From positions 11,594,001 through 11,658,000 of the forward strand of contig CM070633.1 in NCBI GenBank assembly GCA_036346255.1: a stretch of 64,000 bases of DNA, in the 5' to 3' direction. The stretch's first letter is position 1. The number at the start of each line of letters is the position of its first letter. The translations under genes and the position numbers were made by a program. Shown here in pieces: positions 22,548-33,836 of this stretch. Under the pieces are notes generated by a model. The model was not told the DNA's origin. It saw only the letters and a list, made by a program, of their open reading frames with translations, and ran no database searches. This DNA is from Ampelocalamus luodianensis. Taxonomy: Eukaryota > Streptophyta > Magnoliopsida > Poales > Poaceae.

Positions 22548-25500
22548 TGTAACATCCCCATTTTCAACTTGTGTTTCAAATGTAAGAAAATGGGTAGAAA
22601 TTAAAACTTTTCTTACATCATGTATTTCTGTGTGTACTAAACAATTATTGTACAAGAGTATGGAAATACAAAGTCACAAATCTGTTGATCCAAATCTTGA
22701 TCCTCCAAAAACAATCTTGTCGATCTTGTGATCCTTCTCGGAAATATTTTCCTAAGTTCTTGGGATGGTTGGTGACCCCTCGAAAAATTTCACAATTTTA
22801 GAAATTGTTCGAATATTTTTAAGGGTCGATCAAACTTGTTTGACTTGTAGTCAAACCCTAGCTCAAAGCATTGTATAATTTACGGAGAAAAGTGCTCGAC
22901 ATAAAACCTCTGAAAATTTTATACAAGATCCATCTCAAGGTTAGCAAGCCCTTTGTCAAAATTTCATAAAATTTGGAGCTAGTTCTATCTCTTAAGACCC
23001 TTCAAAATCTCAATTCAAATTAAAACTCTAAACACAGTCCGAGTCGGACTTGGACTCGGACCTCAGTCTTGGTCACACAGGCAGCTTAGCGAGTGTCGGG
23101 CTCGGTCGGGTTGGCGCGAGTGGTGCAGGCCATTGGACTTTCAAATCCGACGCTCAAAGACCTCCTCGGGTCTTTGTAAAGGACCTCCCACCCGCACGAC
23201 CTCCTCAGGTTCTTTTACAAAGACAACCCTCGAGGACCTCCCCCAGGACCTCCTTTGCACCTTTTGCAAAGACCACCCTGGGCGACCTCCTCAGCCCTCC
23301 ACGACCACCCCTAGCGCTTGGGTGATCTTGAGCCGTCCATCTTGAGATCTGTGGCTCAGACCTTCCCTAAGTGTTAGGACCTCTAATACTAGCCCAAAAT
23401 CTGGGCCTTGGATTTCAATCCAACGACTCACGACCTCCCTGGTGGAGCTCGTGATTTAGCCGTTGAGTTCATTTGACCGATCTTCCTATTTCTCTCCTTT
23501 GTCGGGTGGGCACAGGCATTATCAATTTTTGTGCGTGGCGGTGGGGCAGTGCCTTGTCAACTCTAGGGTGACAAGCGGCTATGTCTGCCAACATTAAATG
23601 TCTGCGGCACCTTTTGCTCAAAAGTCACCACGACACTGCTCCCATCATGTCGTTGATGCCTAGCTCGGTGCACCAGAGTGGGTGTGACCTTGTTTTCATT
23701 TTTGGCGCTCGGCTATATATGGATCGGGCTTCTCCTTAAGTTTCTTTGGATCCATTCTTGCACCCCTAGTTTCTTCCTCTGCTCTTGAGCTCAAGTCACC
23801 GAAAGCCTCTGTCACCATTGCTCGACCTTGGAGCTCTCGGCGACCCTTGAGCTCAAAGTGGTTCATTATTGCAATTTTGGCTAATCCTTTTGTTCTCTTG
23901 GTCACCTCGAGCCTCTCGACTTGCTTTGTTTGACCTTCAGAGGTTGATAAAGTAGGGCGTGTGGTTCGTGGCGGGGCGTCGTCTTCTTCACCTCGCGACC
24001 TCCACCTTCACGGAGCTCTTGCGGCCACCTCTAGCTCCCCTCCATTCCACAGTCGGTATTTGATGTCGGAAATCCCTATTCTTTTAGACCTCTTCGGTTT
24101 TCGATTTAGTAGTAAGTGGTCCCGGCGGTTATCTCGGTTAGCGCGGTTGGTGGTCTTGTTGGTGTAGTTTTGGCACCCTTAGGTCCTCCGTCCTATTTGG
24201 AGCTCATTCGTGCCTTTGGTTTCCGCCGACGAGTCCACATCGCGGCGGCAAGCATTGTGCTGCCTTCGGGTTTTGTCGGTTCAAAACCTCCGTTTTAAAT
24301 CATATTCTTAGGACCACTTTAATGCTCAAATCATTGCTCATCATTGGTGCATTAATTGTGTCCTAATTTGTCGTGGAGTCAGCGGCGTGTGGGCCATGGG
24401 TTTAGAATTAAAGTTTGGAAATCATTAAGTGTCCCTTTTAGTTTCATTTATTGTCAATCATCTGGAGCATTTAATTTGTCTTAACCGCCTTTTGTCGTTG
24501 TCAGGAGGTCTGCGCCATTAAAACCACTCCGGGACCTCCCCGCAGAAATCACAGGTGTTAAAGACCTCAGTGAGTTAAATCCCAGCCGCTAGGATCACCC
24601 TCCTCCTTGGGGTCCTTTTTGCAAAAGACCTCCTTGAGGTCCTCTGTGCGAAAAGGTCACCCCGTCGTTTTTGTCAAAACCGCCTCTCGGACCTCCTTGG
24701 GGTCCTCTTTGCAAAAAGTCCTTCCTTAGTCGTTTTCGAAAAACCACCCCTGAGCCACCCCACCAAGGTCCTCTTGTGCAAAAGACCACCCCTGGTCATT
24801 TGTAAAGAGAACCTTCAAAACTACGTTTAGGGTCCTCTTTGCAAAAGACCACCTCGGCCCTTTGTGAAGAAGTCGTAAGACCTCCTCAGCTCGGATCTGG
24901 ACCGTTCATGACCTCCCCACGGAGATCGAACCGTCCGGACTCTCTCTGTTGAACACACATCGCGTAGGACCTCCGCGAAGATCATGGCCATCCATGACCT
25001 CCTCGGTGAAATCCTAGCCGTCCAGGCCTCCCTCGCTTCATCTTAGCCGTTCGGGACCTCCCACGGAGATCGTGACCGTCTAGGACCTCCTGCCCGACTA
25101 CGGACCGTTAGATTTAGATCTAACGGGCTGAACCTCCTCGGGTAGATCTCAGCCGTCCGGGACCTCCTATGGGAGATCGGCCGTTAAGATCTCGTCGATC
25201 AATCGTTGACCTTTAGACCTCCCTAGTGCTCGGGACCGCGGATCTTGATCGGCGGTCACGACCTCTGATAAGCGCGAGGACCTCCTTTGCGTCTTGTTGT
25301 CGTACCTGGTCGTAAGCCATTGGATTCAAGATCTCGGCTTAGACCTCCTCGCTAGATCTTGCCGTCTAGGACCTCCTCGTTAGATTCGGACCATCAAGTC
25401 TAGATCTAATGGCTAAGACCTCCTTGGCGCGATGAGGTCTTTGCGCCCGGTGCTCGTCGCGGGTTTAGCATCGAGATCGTGGCCGTGCGATCTTTGATCA

Positions 25501-27547
25501 ACGACCCACGACCTCCCGAGTTTATGGGTTTTCAGTTTAGTCAGAAAAGCTTTTATTTGCACATATTAATTGTTTTAAACTTCAAAATTGCGTAACTTTT
25601 TCTCTGTAGCTCCAAATTTAACAAACTAAAGTTCGATAAATGCATCTGTTAAAGTACTTTAGCTTAGTATAGGTTTTGCAGTAATCTTTAATACTGAAAT
25701 TAATCATGTCTTAGATTTAAAACTTAGAAAAATCATAACTAAATCATTTTAACTCCAAATGACCTGAAATTTTATATGGGTTACCACTATACCAGTGGGT
25801 AGCTACCATAAAAATTTCAGCTTCAAAATCTTTCTAGAAAATGTTTTTGCTACAGTGCTAATTATGGCCGAAATTGGTTGTTTTCGCTCTTCCGCTTAGG
25901 ATTCGATATTTGCGGTAATCCCGAGAACGACCCTCCGCAACAAGTTGAGCAACAACAAGCAGGCAAGTAGTTTGATCATTTCCCATTAATCCCATTACTT
26001 TTAAAGTCTAATATTTTGTTTAACTTCTATGTATGCATTGCTATTTTGTTGTTAAATTGATTAGTTAATCCTCTAGTGGCATAATCTGTAGGTAAATAAT
26101 TATCCTCTACTACCTGAGCCTAGGTTATTTGCTGTGATTAGAGTTCGTTGGATGAGCTTTTGTCACTTAGTAGATTTCGAATAAATATTGCTTAGCCATG
26201 CCTAGTATCGGTAGTATTGGGCGATCATCGACTTAGTCGGTGATCTTGATCACACAACTACTTATACTACTCCATTATGTCCAACCCTTGTGTTTTATTG
26301 ATTTACAAATCAAAAGCGAAAACAAAACTATATCTTGACTTGGGCACAATGGTATGTTGATGTGATCATTGGGTGTGTGGAATGGTGCCTAAGTCCCCAA
26401 GGACCGAGTTACTTGTGTCACTAAGCCAGCGCTTATTGCGTGCTAACCACGAGGGGATATGGGACCTCTCTTGACTAAGTACTTTGGGAGGTGCTAATTA
26501 TGAGCTGGTCGGTGGGTGTGTGCGTGTGTGTGTTTGTGGTGTGCGAGGGAGCATTAGTGTCCGGTTAGGGCATCTAATGTATCCTTCTCCGTGGGTTGCG
26601 GCTCTTAATTAGCATCGTCCATTGGAAAGCGTCTTGTTAGACTTAGCCATGCTGCATACCAAAGGAAGTGTGCTAACAGTGGTGGTGGAAAGGCGGTCTA
26701 TCGTGTGGGTACATTGGTACACCTGCGAGGTTAAAACTATTCGAATAGCCTCGTCCTAGGTTATGGACATGCTTGGTAGGTCGTGCAAGAACTAGACTAC
26801 AACCTTTTAAAAATTTAAACTTGACATGGGTGGTATGAAGGGTACTTCATGCTATTGTTGTGGTGACTATGGGTTAGTCACTTCTAGGTTGGTGTTGTTC
26901 TCTATCTATGTTATTATTGTCTCTCTTTTATTTGAGCGATAAAAGTTAATTGCAAACTTGCTTTGAATCTATTACCTTATTGTAAATGAAAACTTGCTTT
27001 ATCTTTGAAAATAAGTCGAGCCTCATCCACTTAAATAAAGCTTGCATGTAGTTAATTATAGTTCTGTTATCTCACACGTCAGTCTTGCAGTACAAAAACA
27101 AGTTTTGTACTCATCGCTTGCTTAATATTAATTCTTTGAGAGGAAGAAGGTGAGCCCCAAGGGCCTCACTTTTGTGGTGTGTTCTTGTATTTGTTTGGGA
27201 CGATTAGCTTAGCGGTCGGTTGGTTGCCTTGTGGGTAAAGGCACACCGATTGGCTTTGTTCATCGCCATCTTATGGCCATTTTGCTTCATTGTGTATTTA
27301 CTTATCTTTATGAATTTTGGCAGTCGGCCTCTCTTTGTAATAACTCTCTTTATATTATCTATGTCTTTGATTTGTTGCTTTTGCTTGGCTCTATGTGTAT
27401 GAATGGAATTGATGCATGATTTTGTAGCGGGGTGTGTATCTTGCATTTGGAAGTATACATATCTCGAGGCTTGGTTTATTTGATTTGTACTGTTAGGACC
27501 AAGTGGATGGTTAAACAGTACAAGCCGAATAAACCGGGGTCCTCACA
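22548..27547 (+). repeat. 3' LTR of the chromovirus (5,000 bp)
   Basis: It matches 10101-15251 along its whole length except for a 151-bp deletion at about 25874 and many 1-3 bp indels. The TATA box is at 23714-23720, the palindrome at 26737-26748. Confidence 0.93.
27089..27460 (+). other. Three conserved stem-loops, 3' LTR of the chromovirus
   Basis: Stem-loop I is at 27089-27111, III at 27150-27169 and II at 27434-27460. In II the left arm lacks one base relative to TGTATACTT. Confidence 0.7.
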
Positions 27548-28646
27548 GTTCAAGTCTTCCCCGGCCATCTTTGAAGCTCCTCTCGGTTAAGGTAGCTTCT
27601 ATGTAGTCCCTAGAAGTCATGGCACTCGCTTCCTTGGACCGCATGGCGGAGCATCTTGCTATTTTCGTGTTTTGCCGTGTCGGCCTCTTTCTTTGTTTTC
27701 CGGCTCATGGCGTTCCAGAACCTCCACCGTGGCGAGGTCATCACCGTTGGGTCCGCAACACTATTGCGAACCCATTTTGATAGTTTGTGGGCGCCGCTGC
27801 GACCGGAGTCGCCGGCGACAAGCCGGCAAAGCCACTCGGGTTTGTCAGTTGAGGAGCTCCATTTTCGTCAGATAATTAGGACACATTTAATGTTTAATGA
27901 TTGCCAATCAGTAGAGCATTAATGATGTCTTAATCTGGCCTAATGTCTCACTGACATGTGGGTCCAGCCCCCTTAAATCACCCGCTGGCGTTTACCTGTG
28001 CGTTTAGGCATCATTAACGTTAATCTTAGGTTAATTAAATGTCGACATTTATTAGCTGTCGGGGATACCCCCCCTGTGCCACTGCCAGGTGGGCCCATTA
28101 GCTTAGCGCCGAAAATCAGAAGTCATTAGGGCTGATTTTGGGTTATTTATTGCTAATCATTGTTAGCAATAAATGTGTCAAAATACCTTTTGGGTCAGCG
28201 GCGTGTGGGCCCTCGTCCTAAACCACCTCTGTTCAAAATCTTTAGGGCGCATTAATTGCTAATCATCACTAATCATTGGTCATTAGTAATTAATTAGCTG
28301 TCCTAAAGCCTCCTTTAAGTCAGCGGCGGTGGGTCCACGTGCGCTGTGCGCGTGTGTTAAGACTTCGCATGTGTGACTCTCGATCCAACGACATGCGGCC
28401 CCACGTGGCGATATTCTGTTTGCACTTCAATCTTGGACGCCGTCCATTTTGCGATCTGCGGCCTAGATCTTGTATGCGTTCGGACCATCGGTTCCCCTCA
28501 TCATTCTTGGCCGTCCATCGCGATCTGCGGCCACGATCATCGTGCTGTCGGACCTTCCGGCGGAAGTGCTCTCGTGCCGTTCATCTTGAGATCTACGGTG
28601 TGGCGGCCAAGGCAACCGCACCGTCGGTTGCATTCGTCCTCGTGAG

Positions 28647-28668
28647 CCGTTGGATCTTGATCCAACGG
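28647..28668. repeat. Perfect inverted repeat in the U3 of LTR 8629-30800
   Basis: Arms CCGTTGGATC/GATCCAACGG are separated by 2 bp. The same repeat is at 40171-40192 in LTR 37646-42788, and half-sites are scattered through the GC-rich parts of family A. Confidence 0.85.
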
Positions 28669-30356
28669 CGAGCTCTGTTCGAATCGCGTGCGTCTGCGGC
28701 ATTTTCGTGCGTGTGGCTCGTTGGATTTTGCATCAACGGCCACGGCGTCCACGTCGTTATTTTCGGTTGGGTTGGTTTTATTTACGTAAGTATTTATTTA
28801 TCAAGCGAAAATTGTATCAAAACTTTAGAAATTCATAACTAATTCAAGATAGATCCTTTTACATGAAACCAATCGCAATAAATTTGTATTTCACTAAAGT
28901 TTAATATAAAAATGCTTTTAGCTTTGTACGTAGTAGAAAATTCGTAATCTTTTATAGCTTGTTTTCTGCTATTTTTATATATTCGAATTGTATTAAAACT
29001 TGGAAAATGCATATCTTTTTCGTATATCGATAATTGTATGATTTTAACTTTGATAAATTTGTTATTAACTAAACTTTAATCTAAAAATGGTGGTAGGCCT
29101 AAATCATTTGAGAAAAATATGTTAGTAGATTTAACCTTATTAGTAGCACTTAAAAATTCATTTAATGATGTAATAGACACAGTAATTCCTGTAAATCCTA
29201 AAAATAGAAATTTGATGTTAGGAAATCCCTCTGTTATCATACTATAATGTGAAATAGGTTTTGCACATGTTTATATTTCTGGAAAGTGCATTATGCTAGT
29301 TTTGCATCTTAGAAAAATCATAACTAAATCATTTTAACTCCAAATGACCTGAAATTTTATTTGGGTTACCTCTATGCCAGTAGGTAGCTACCATAAAAAT
29401 TTCAGCTTCAAAATCTTTCTAGAAAATGTTTTTGCTACAGTGCTAATTATGGCCGAAAATGTGTTTTTAGGTAATATCTTTTGCACCACAATACTTGTCG
29501 ATAACCTTGATCACTTAAAACTTATTATGATTATGATTTCCACCTTGTGCCTTGTCTACTTATGAAAACTAAAACTGAAAACAAAATGATTTAGACTTCG
29601 GCACAATGGTATGATGGTGTGATTTTTGGGTGTGACTGGAATGGTGCCCGGGTCAACAAGGACCGAACATCTTGTTACACTGAACCAAGCATTTGAGCGT
29701 GCTAACCACATTAGAGGGTATGGGACCTCTCTTGACTTAGTACTTTGGCGTGTATTGGCTCCAGTCGCGAGGAGTCGCGGGAGGGATGGTGTTGGGAGCA
29801 TTGTAGTGTCGAAAGACTTCACCGTGATGGGATTTGTTGTCTTTCGACTTGCAATGTAAGCATATGGGTTTCTATCCATATGAGCGGCTCGTAGTTAATA
29901 CACAAGATTGGAAATGTCTCGTAGGACTTAGCGTGTGCTGCATACCTTGATAGTGTGCTTGTGGCTTGAAGGCGGTGCGAGTGTGGGTACATTGGTACAC
30001 CCTGCGAGGTTAAAACTATTCGAATAGCCTCGTCTAGGTTATGGACACGCTTGGCAAGGTCTTTCAAGAGTTAGACTACAACCTTTTAAATTAAAACTTG
30101 ATGGGTGGTACGAATCGGGATTAGTGCTATGTTGTGGTGGCTATTGGGATAGTCGCTTCCAAGTGGTTACTTGTATGTACCTTTACTTCTTCATTACTTT
30201 GATAACTAAGCAGATTTGCAAACTTGCTTTCTAAAATGTATTACATTATTGCAAATAAAGTTGGCTTCATGCAAAATGAGACATACAACCTCCACCTAAA
30301 TAAGCTTGCATGTAGTTTATGAATAGGTGCGCTATTCCACACGTCGAGTCTTGCGG

Positions 30357-30714
30357 GTACAAAGACAATCTTTGTACTCGGTTGCTACGCTTAGCTGTTT
30401 TGTTGCAGAGGAAGAAGGTGAGCTGAGGGCCTCACTTTTGTGAGTGTGTTGTGGTAGCTGCGGGCGACTAGCTTAGCGGCCGTCGGTTGCCTTGTGGGTG
30501 TATGGCTAACAGGTCGACTTTTGTTCTAGCCATCTTATGGCGCTTTTGCTTCCGCTGTCATTCTTGTATATTGTTCTATTTGGCCGGTCGGCCCTCTCTT
30601 TTGTAATAACTTTGCTTTATGTATGTCGTTGTTGAACTTAGTCATATATGTTGTATGGAAATGATGTGTAATTTTGTGATGATGCGCATATGCTGCAATT
30701 CTGGGAAGCATATG
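30357..30714 (+). other. Three conserved stem-loops, LTR 8629-30800
   Basis: Stem-loop I is at 30357-30377 (GTACAAAGA/TCTTTGTAC), III at 30418-30435 (GTGAG/CTCAC) and II at 30687-30714 (CATATGCT/AGCATATG). The last stem differs from the other copies but pairs fully. Confidence 0.75.
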
Positions 30715-31176
30715 ACCATCGAGGCTTAGAATACTTAATTAATAACTCTAGAACCATTTGGAGGTTAAGTGTTACTAGTTAAATATTCCGGGTCCTCACA
30801 CCCCACCCCCTCCCTCTTCCTCCTAGAAATAGTGGCCGCCGCCCCTTTAGTTTGCTGGGTTTTTCTTAGATTATTCTGCCACTTTGCATTTTCGTCGTTT
30901 ATCGGTTTGAGGAACCCCACATTGTGAGCTTCATCCAAATCCACAATATATTTCAGATTGCATCTATCTTGTTCTTGTGAGTTGCTTCGATTGCTTGCAG
31001 GAACAATAACCCTCGTGGTAAGGTCGATCGCGTGCGAGCGTGGTCGATAACGACAGTCGTGCGGGTGTAGCGAATTGCGAGGTGACGATCTGCTGGTCGA
31101 AAGCCTCAAAGCGTCAACATCCTCACGACGAAATCAATCGAACCTATCGGAAGATCGGGCCAACGTAGCCATCAGT

Positions 31177-31188
31177 TGGTATCAGAGC
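31177..31188 (+). other. Primer binding site of element 8222-31462
   Basis: TGGTATCAGAGC, the exact tRNA-Met type site, lies 2 bp after the LTR end at 31174. It fixes the plus orientation of this deleted element. Confidence 0.88.
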
Positions 31189-31462
31189 CAAGGTTGCCCG
31201 TTAGGTAATCTCGTTTATCCCCTTTTGATTGTTGTTTCCATCACCTAGAGTCCAGAAAATTGCCCCACAAAAAGTTTTAGATCTTAGTTTTTCCGCTGTC
31301 CAAACCATGTTGTGCATTTCACAATTTTGTTTTCAGTATTCGCGTTGTTGAGTTCGATTCCATCGTCGGTGTCTTTGTTGCTGGTCGAAAGCCTCAAAAC
31401 GTCAATGTCCTCACGACAAAATCAAGCGAACCTATCGGAAGATCGGGCCACCGTAGTCATCA

Positions 31463-32000
31463 TAGGGGTCATCTAGGTATTCTCGTATTCCAAAGAGGTT
31501 GTCTCATTTGGAGGCATCTCAGGTTCTTCGACCAGGGACGGCTTCTGGAATTGCTCTAGGAAAACTCCTTTTGGTACTATGGATCGGGAAGAAGCTATAC
31601 GAGAAAGTTGGTCGACGAGGAAATTATCCTTTCGAGGGATAAATTGTACCTCAAAACCAAGGAAATGCTTTTCAAGCTTTCGCAGCTCGTATGCCAACTA
31701 GCAAACCTTCGTACTCTGTCACGTTGTTAGTGGCCTGAAAGTTTAATTGTATGGCATACCTCAAAGTCTCTCTAGTAGGAGATTCCAGGACCACCCCAAC
31801 CCCCGAGCCACTTATATTAAGTGACCTGTCAAGGTACATCGTCCACTGGTCGTGGGAATCGTACTAGGGATTCTGAACAGGTTCAGGGTTTGTCCATTCG
31901 GCGACAAAGTCTGCCAAGATCTGGGATTTAATGGTTGTTCGGGACACGAAATGAATGTCGAACTCCCCAAGTTCGACTGACCATTTTGCCATGCGTCTCG
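31463..32000 (-). pseudogene. Second (archaeal-type) RNase H of the Tat element, internally deleted
   Basis: Tat elements carry an extra RNase H after the normal one. On the minus strand, from about 31990 down, I read KWSVELGEFDI, then MYLDRSLNISGSGVGVVL with the first Asp, then NNVTEYEGLL with the Glu. After this the reading jumps to ELRKLEKHFLGFEVQFIPRKDN. The middle of the domain, which holds the GDSQLV-type motif, is missing (around 31690), so the module is inactive. One stop lies near 31866. It runs into integrase across the insert 8222-31462. Confidence 0.78.
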
Positions 32001-32008
32001 TTGTTTCC

Positions 32009-32941
32009 CTATTCAGACGGCACAACTAGTTTGTGAGCCTGAAAATAATGCCGTAGTTTCTTCGAAGACATGAGGAGGACATATAGAAGTTTTTGAACCT
32101 GAAGGTAACGCTCCTTAGGCCCGTGTAAAACTTCACTAACGTAGTAAACTAGTCGTTGTATGTTTTCACGTTCTACGACCAGTACTGCGCTCACTGCCTG
32201 TTGCGTGGCAGCTAGATAAATTAAGAGCATCTCTTCTGGTTTCGAAGAAACTAGAACAAGAGCACTCGTTAGATACCTCTTGACATCCTCAAAGGCTACG
32301 TTAGCCTCTTCTGACAACTCGAAACCCTCATGCTTCCTTAGAAGTTTGAAAAAAGGCAGTCCTTTCTCTCCCAGCGTGCGATGAAATGACTTAATGCCGC
32401 CATGCACCCCGTGAGTTTCTGAACTTCTTTTTTCGTGGTCGGGGGGCGCATCTGCATGATGGCCTTTATCTTTTCAAGATTTGCTTCGATTCCTCGTGCA
32501 AAGACCAAGAATCCAAGCAATTTTTCCTAAAGAGACTCCGAACACACACTTCTCGGGGTTGAGTTTCAAGTAGTGTTTTCTGAGGTTGTTGAATGTTTCT
32601 TGCAAGTCTGCGATATGATTAAGCTGCTTGTTGCTTTTTACGACTAGATCATCAATATAGGCTTCCATATTTCGGCCTAGTTGAGGTGCAAAAGTCGTTT
32701 GCATCAAACGCTAAAAAGAAGCTCCAATATTCTTTAAACCAAATGGCATTTTGACGTAGCAAAATATTCCAAATGGTGTAATGAATGCGGTCTTTTCTTC
32801 ATCTTCCCGACACATATTGATCTAGTGGTAACCAGAGTATGCATCTAGAAAGCTCAACATTTCACATCCAGCAGTAGAGTCAACCAACTGATCGATACAA
32901 GGTAAAGGGCAATCATCTTTTGGACAAGCTTTATTAAGATC
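32009..32941 (-). pseudogene. Tat reverse transcriptase (palm to end) and first RNase H
   Basis: Minus-strand reading from 32941: DLNKACPKDDCPLP, then DAYSGYH, then MMQTTFAPQLGRNMEAYIDD with catalytic YIDDLVVKS (about 32636-32659), then LNPEKCVFGV. RNase H follows at 32407-32009 with SKPEEMLLIYLAA and VYYVSEVLHGPKERYLQ. Stops and frameshifts fall near 32820, 32530 and 32400. The start of RT continues at 36197-36521 on the other side of the solo LTR 32942-36196. Confidence 0.88.
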
Positions 32942-33829
32942 TGTAACAGCCCAAATTTCAATTTCCAGTTGAAAATAAAGTTTAATTATTTTATTGGATT
33001 TTTGTGGAATTTTTAAAGCTTTTCCTTAACCAAATTAAAGCTAAAACAAAATTATGTGCAAAATCTATTATCAGATAATAGTGGAAATATTTTCTTAAAT
33101 CCTAAATGCTCAGAGAATTTACGTGAATTTTCTCATAATTTTGGAATTAATTTGCTATATTCTAAAGCCTAAATGAATTATCGACATTTAATTAAATCGA
33201 AATCGAAAGAAATCTCCAAAAGCGATTATGCAGGCGAAACTCAACCCACCCACTTCCATTTTCATGCGCGCGCCCACTCCAACCGCGCGCCTCCTTCTCA
33301 CCGGCAATGGGCCGTTGTCGGTCTCTCTCTCTTCCTCGCTCATGCCGCTGTGCGTTGCCCACCGTTGGATTAAAATCCAGCGGCGAATCTGCGATGCATT
33401 GGAAGGTCGAATGTTCTACTCAATCGGGACCATCGGTTCTACATCCAATGGCTCACATGCATCGGTCACTTAACGATTCATTGCACACCGCGTGATCTAT
33501 CGCGGCCGTTGGATCGAGGATCAACGGCCACACCAACCCCAACTTACCGCCGCCAATCTAATCGCGACCGTCCGATCAAAATCGCATGGCCCACCGTCAT
33601 CGTCTCGCGTTGTCTTCCCGCACACCGCATGATAACGCCGCCATTAAAGCCAACGCCGAGCTTCATCTCCATTGTTTCCCTTCCCGCTCCTCGCCATCGT
33701 GCGCATTGACTACCCGCATCACGCCGCCCCCGGCCGTTTTCCCTTTTCTTGTGCACACGATCGCGGAGCGTCGCCACTACCGCCGCCACGCCCGTGCACA
33801 CAATCTTCACCACCGGCCTCCTCTGCCAC

Positions 33830-33836
33830 TATAAAG
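33830..33836 (+). promoter_or_regulatory. TATA box of LTR 32942-36196
   Basis: TATAAAG lies in CACTATAAAGGGAGC at the end of a GC-rich region, in the place where the related LTRs carry theirs. Confidence 0.6.

Larger units (their letters stand above)
10101..27547 (+). mobile_element. Full-length Tekay/Del-like Ty3/gypsy chromovirus with about 5-kb LTRs
   Basis: The TSD GTTCA lies at 10096-10100 and 27548-27552. The 5' LTR is 10101-15251, the interior 15252-22547 and the 3' LTR 22548-27547. The interior has a primer site at 15256, degenerate gag, protease, RT, RNase H, integrase and a chromodomain-like end, then a polypurine tract at 22537. The domain order and chromodomain place it with the chromoviruses; Tekay/Del is an inference from the chromodomain plus the GGGACGAGATTTTT-type end. 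Frameshifts in every domain indicate a non-functional copy, or partly a sequence of limited quality. A solo LTR (17700-19919) interrupts RT. Confidence 0.92.
8629..30800 (+). mobile_element. Solo LTR of family A, split by the full element 10101-27547
   Basis: The two parts are 8629-10100 and 27553-30800, about 4.7 kb together. It starts TGCAACATCCC and ends GGGTCCTCACA. The TSD CCCCA lies at 8624-8628 and 30801-30805. It is a close relative of the LTR 37646-42788 and lacks about 470 bp present there (junction near 29491). The GC-rich promoter region contains many CCGTTGGATC motifs. Confidence 0.93.
8222..31462 (+). mobile_element. Internally deleted LTR element with a primer site, split by a nested solo LTR
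   Basis: The TSD TAGGG lies at 8217-8221 and 31463-31467. The 5' LTR is 8222-8628 plus 30806-31174 (about 776 bp), starting TGATTAGGACATC and ending CCATCA. A tRNA-Met primer site follows at 31177. Only about 200 bp of leader remain. Then 31379-31462 repeats the last 84 bp of the LTR, so most of the interior and most of the 3' LTR are deleted. LTR end and leader resemble those of the element at 49206-54148, so the two belong to one wider family. Removing the insert restores the Tat frame (ACC TAG ATG ACC CCT), with TAG probably from TGG. Confidence 0.88.

Noticed and set aside
31177..31188. Possible tRNA gene fragment
   Set aside because: Only the 12-nt primer-site complement to tRNA-Met is present, directly after an LTR. 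No tRNA fold is seen.
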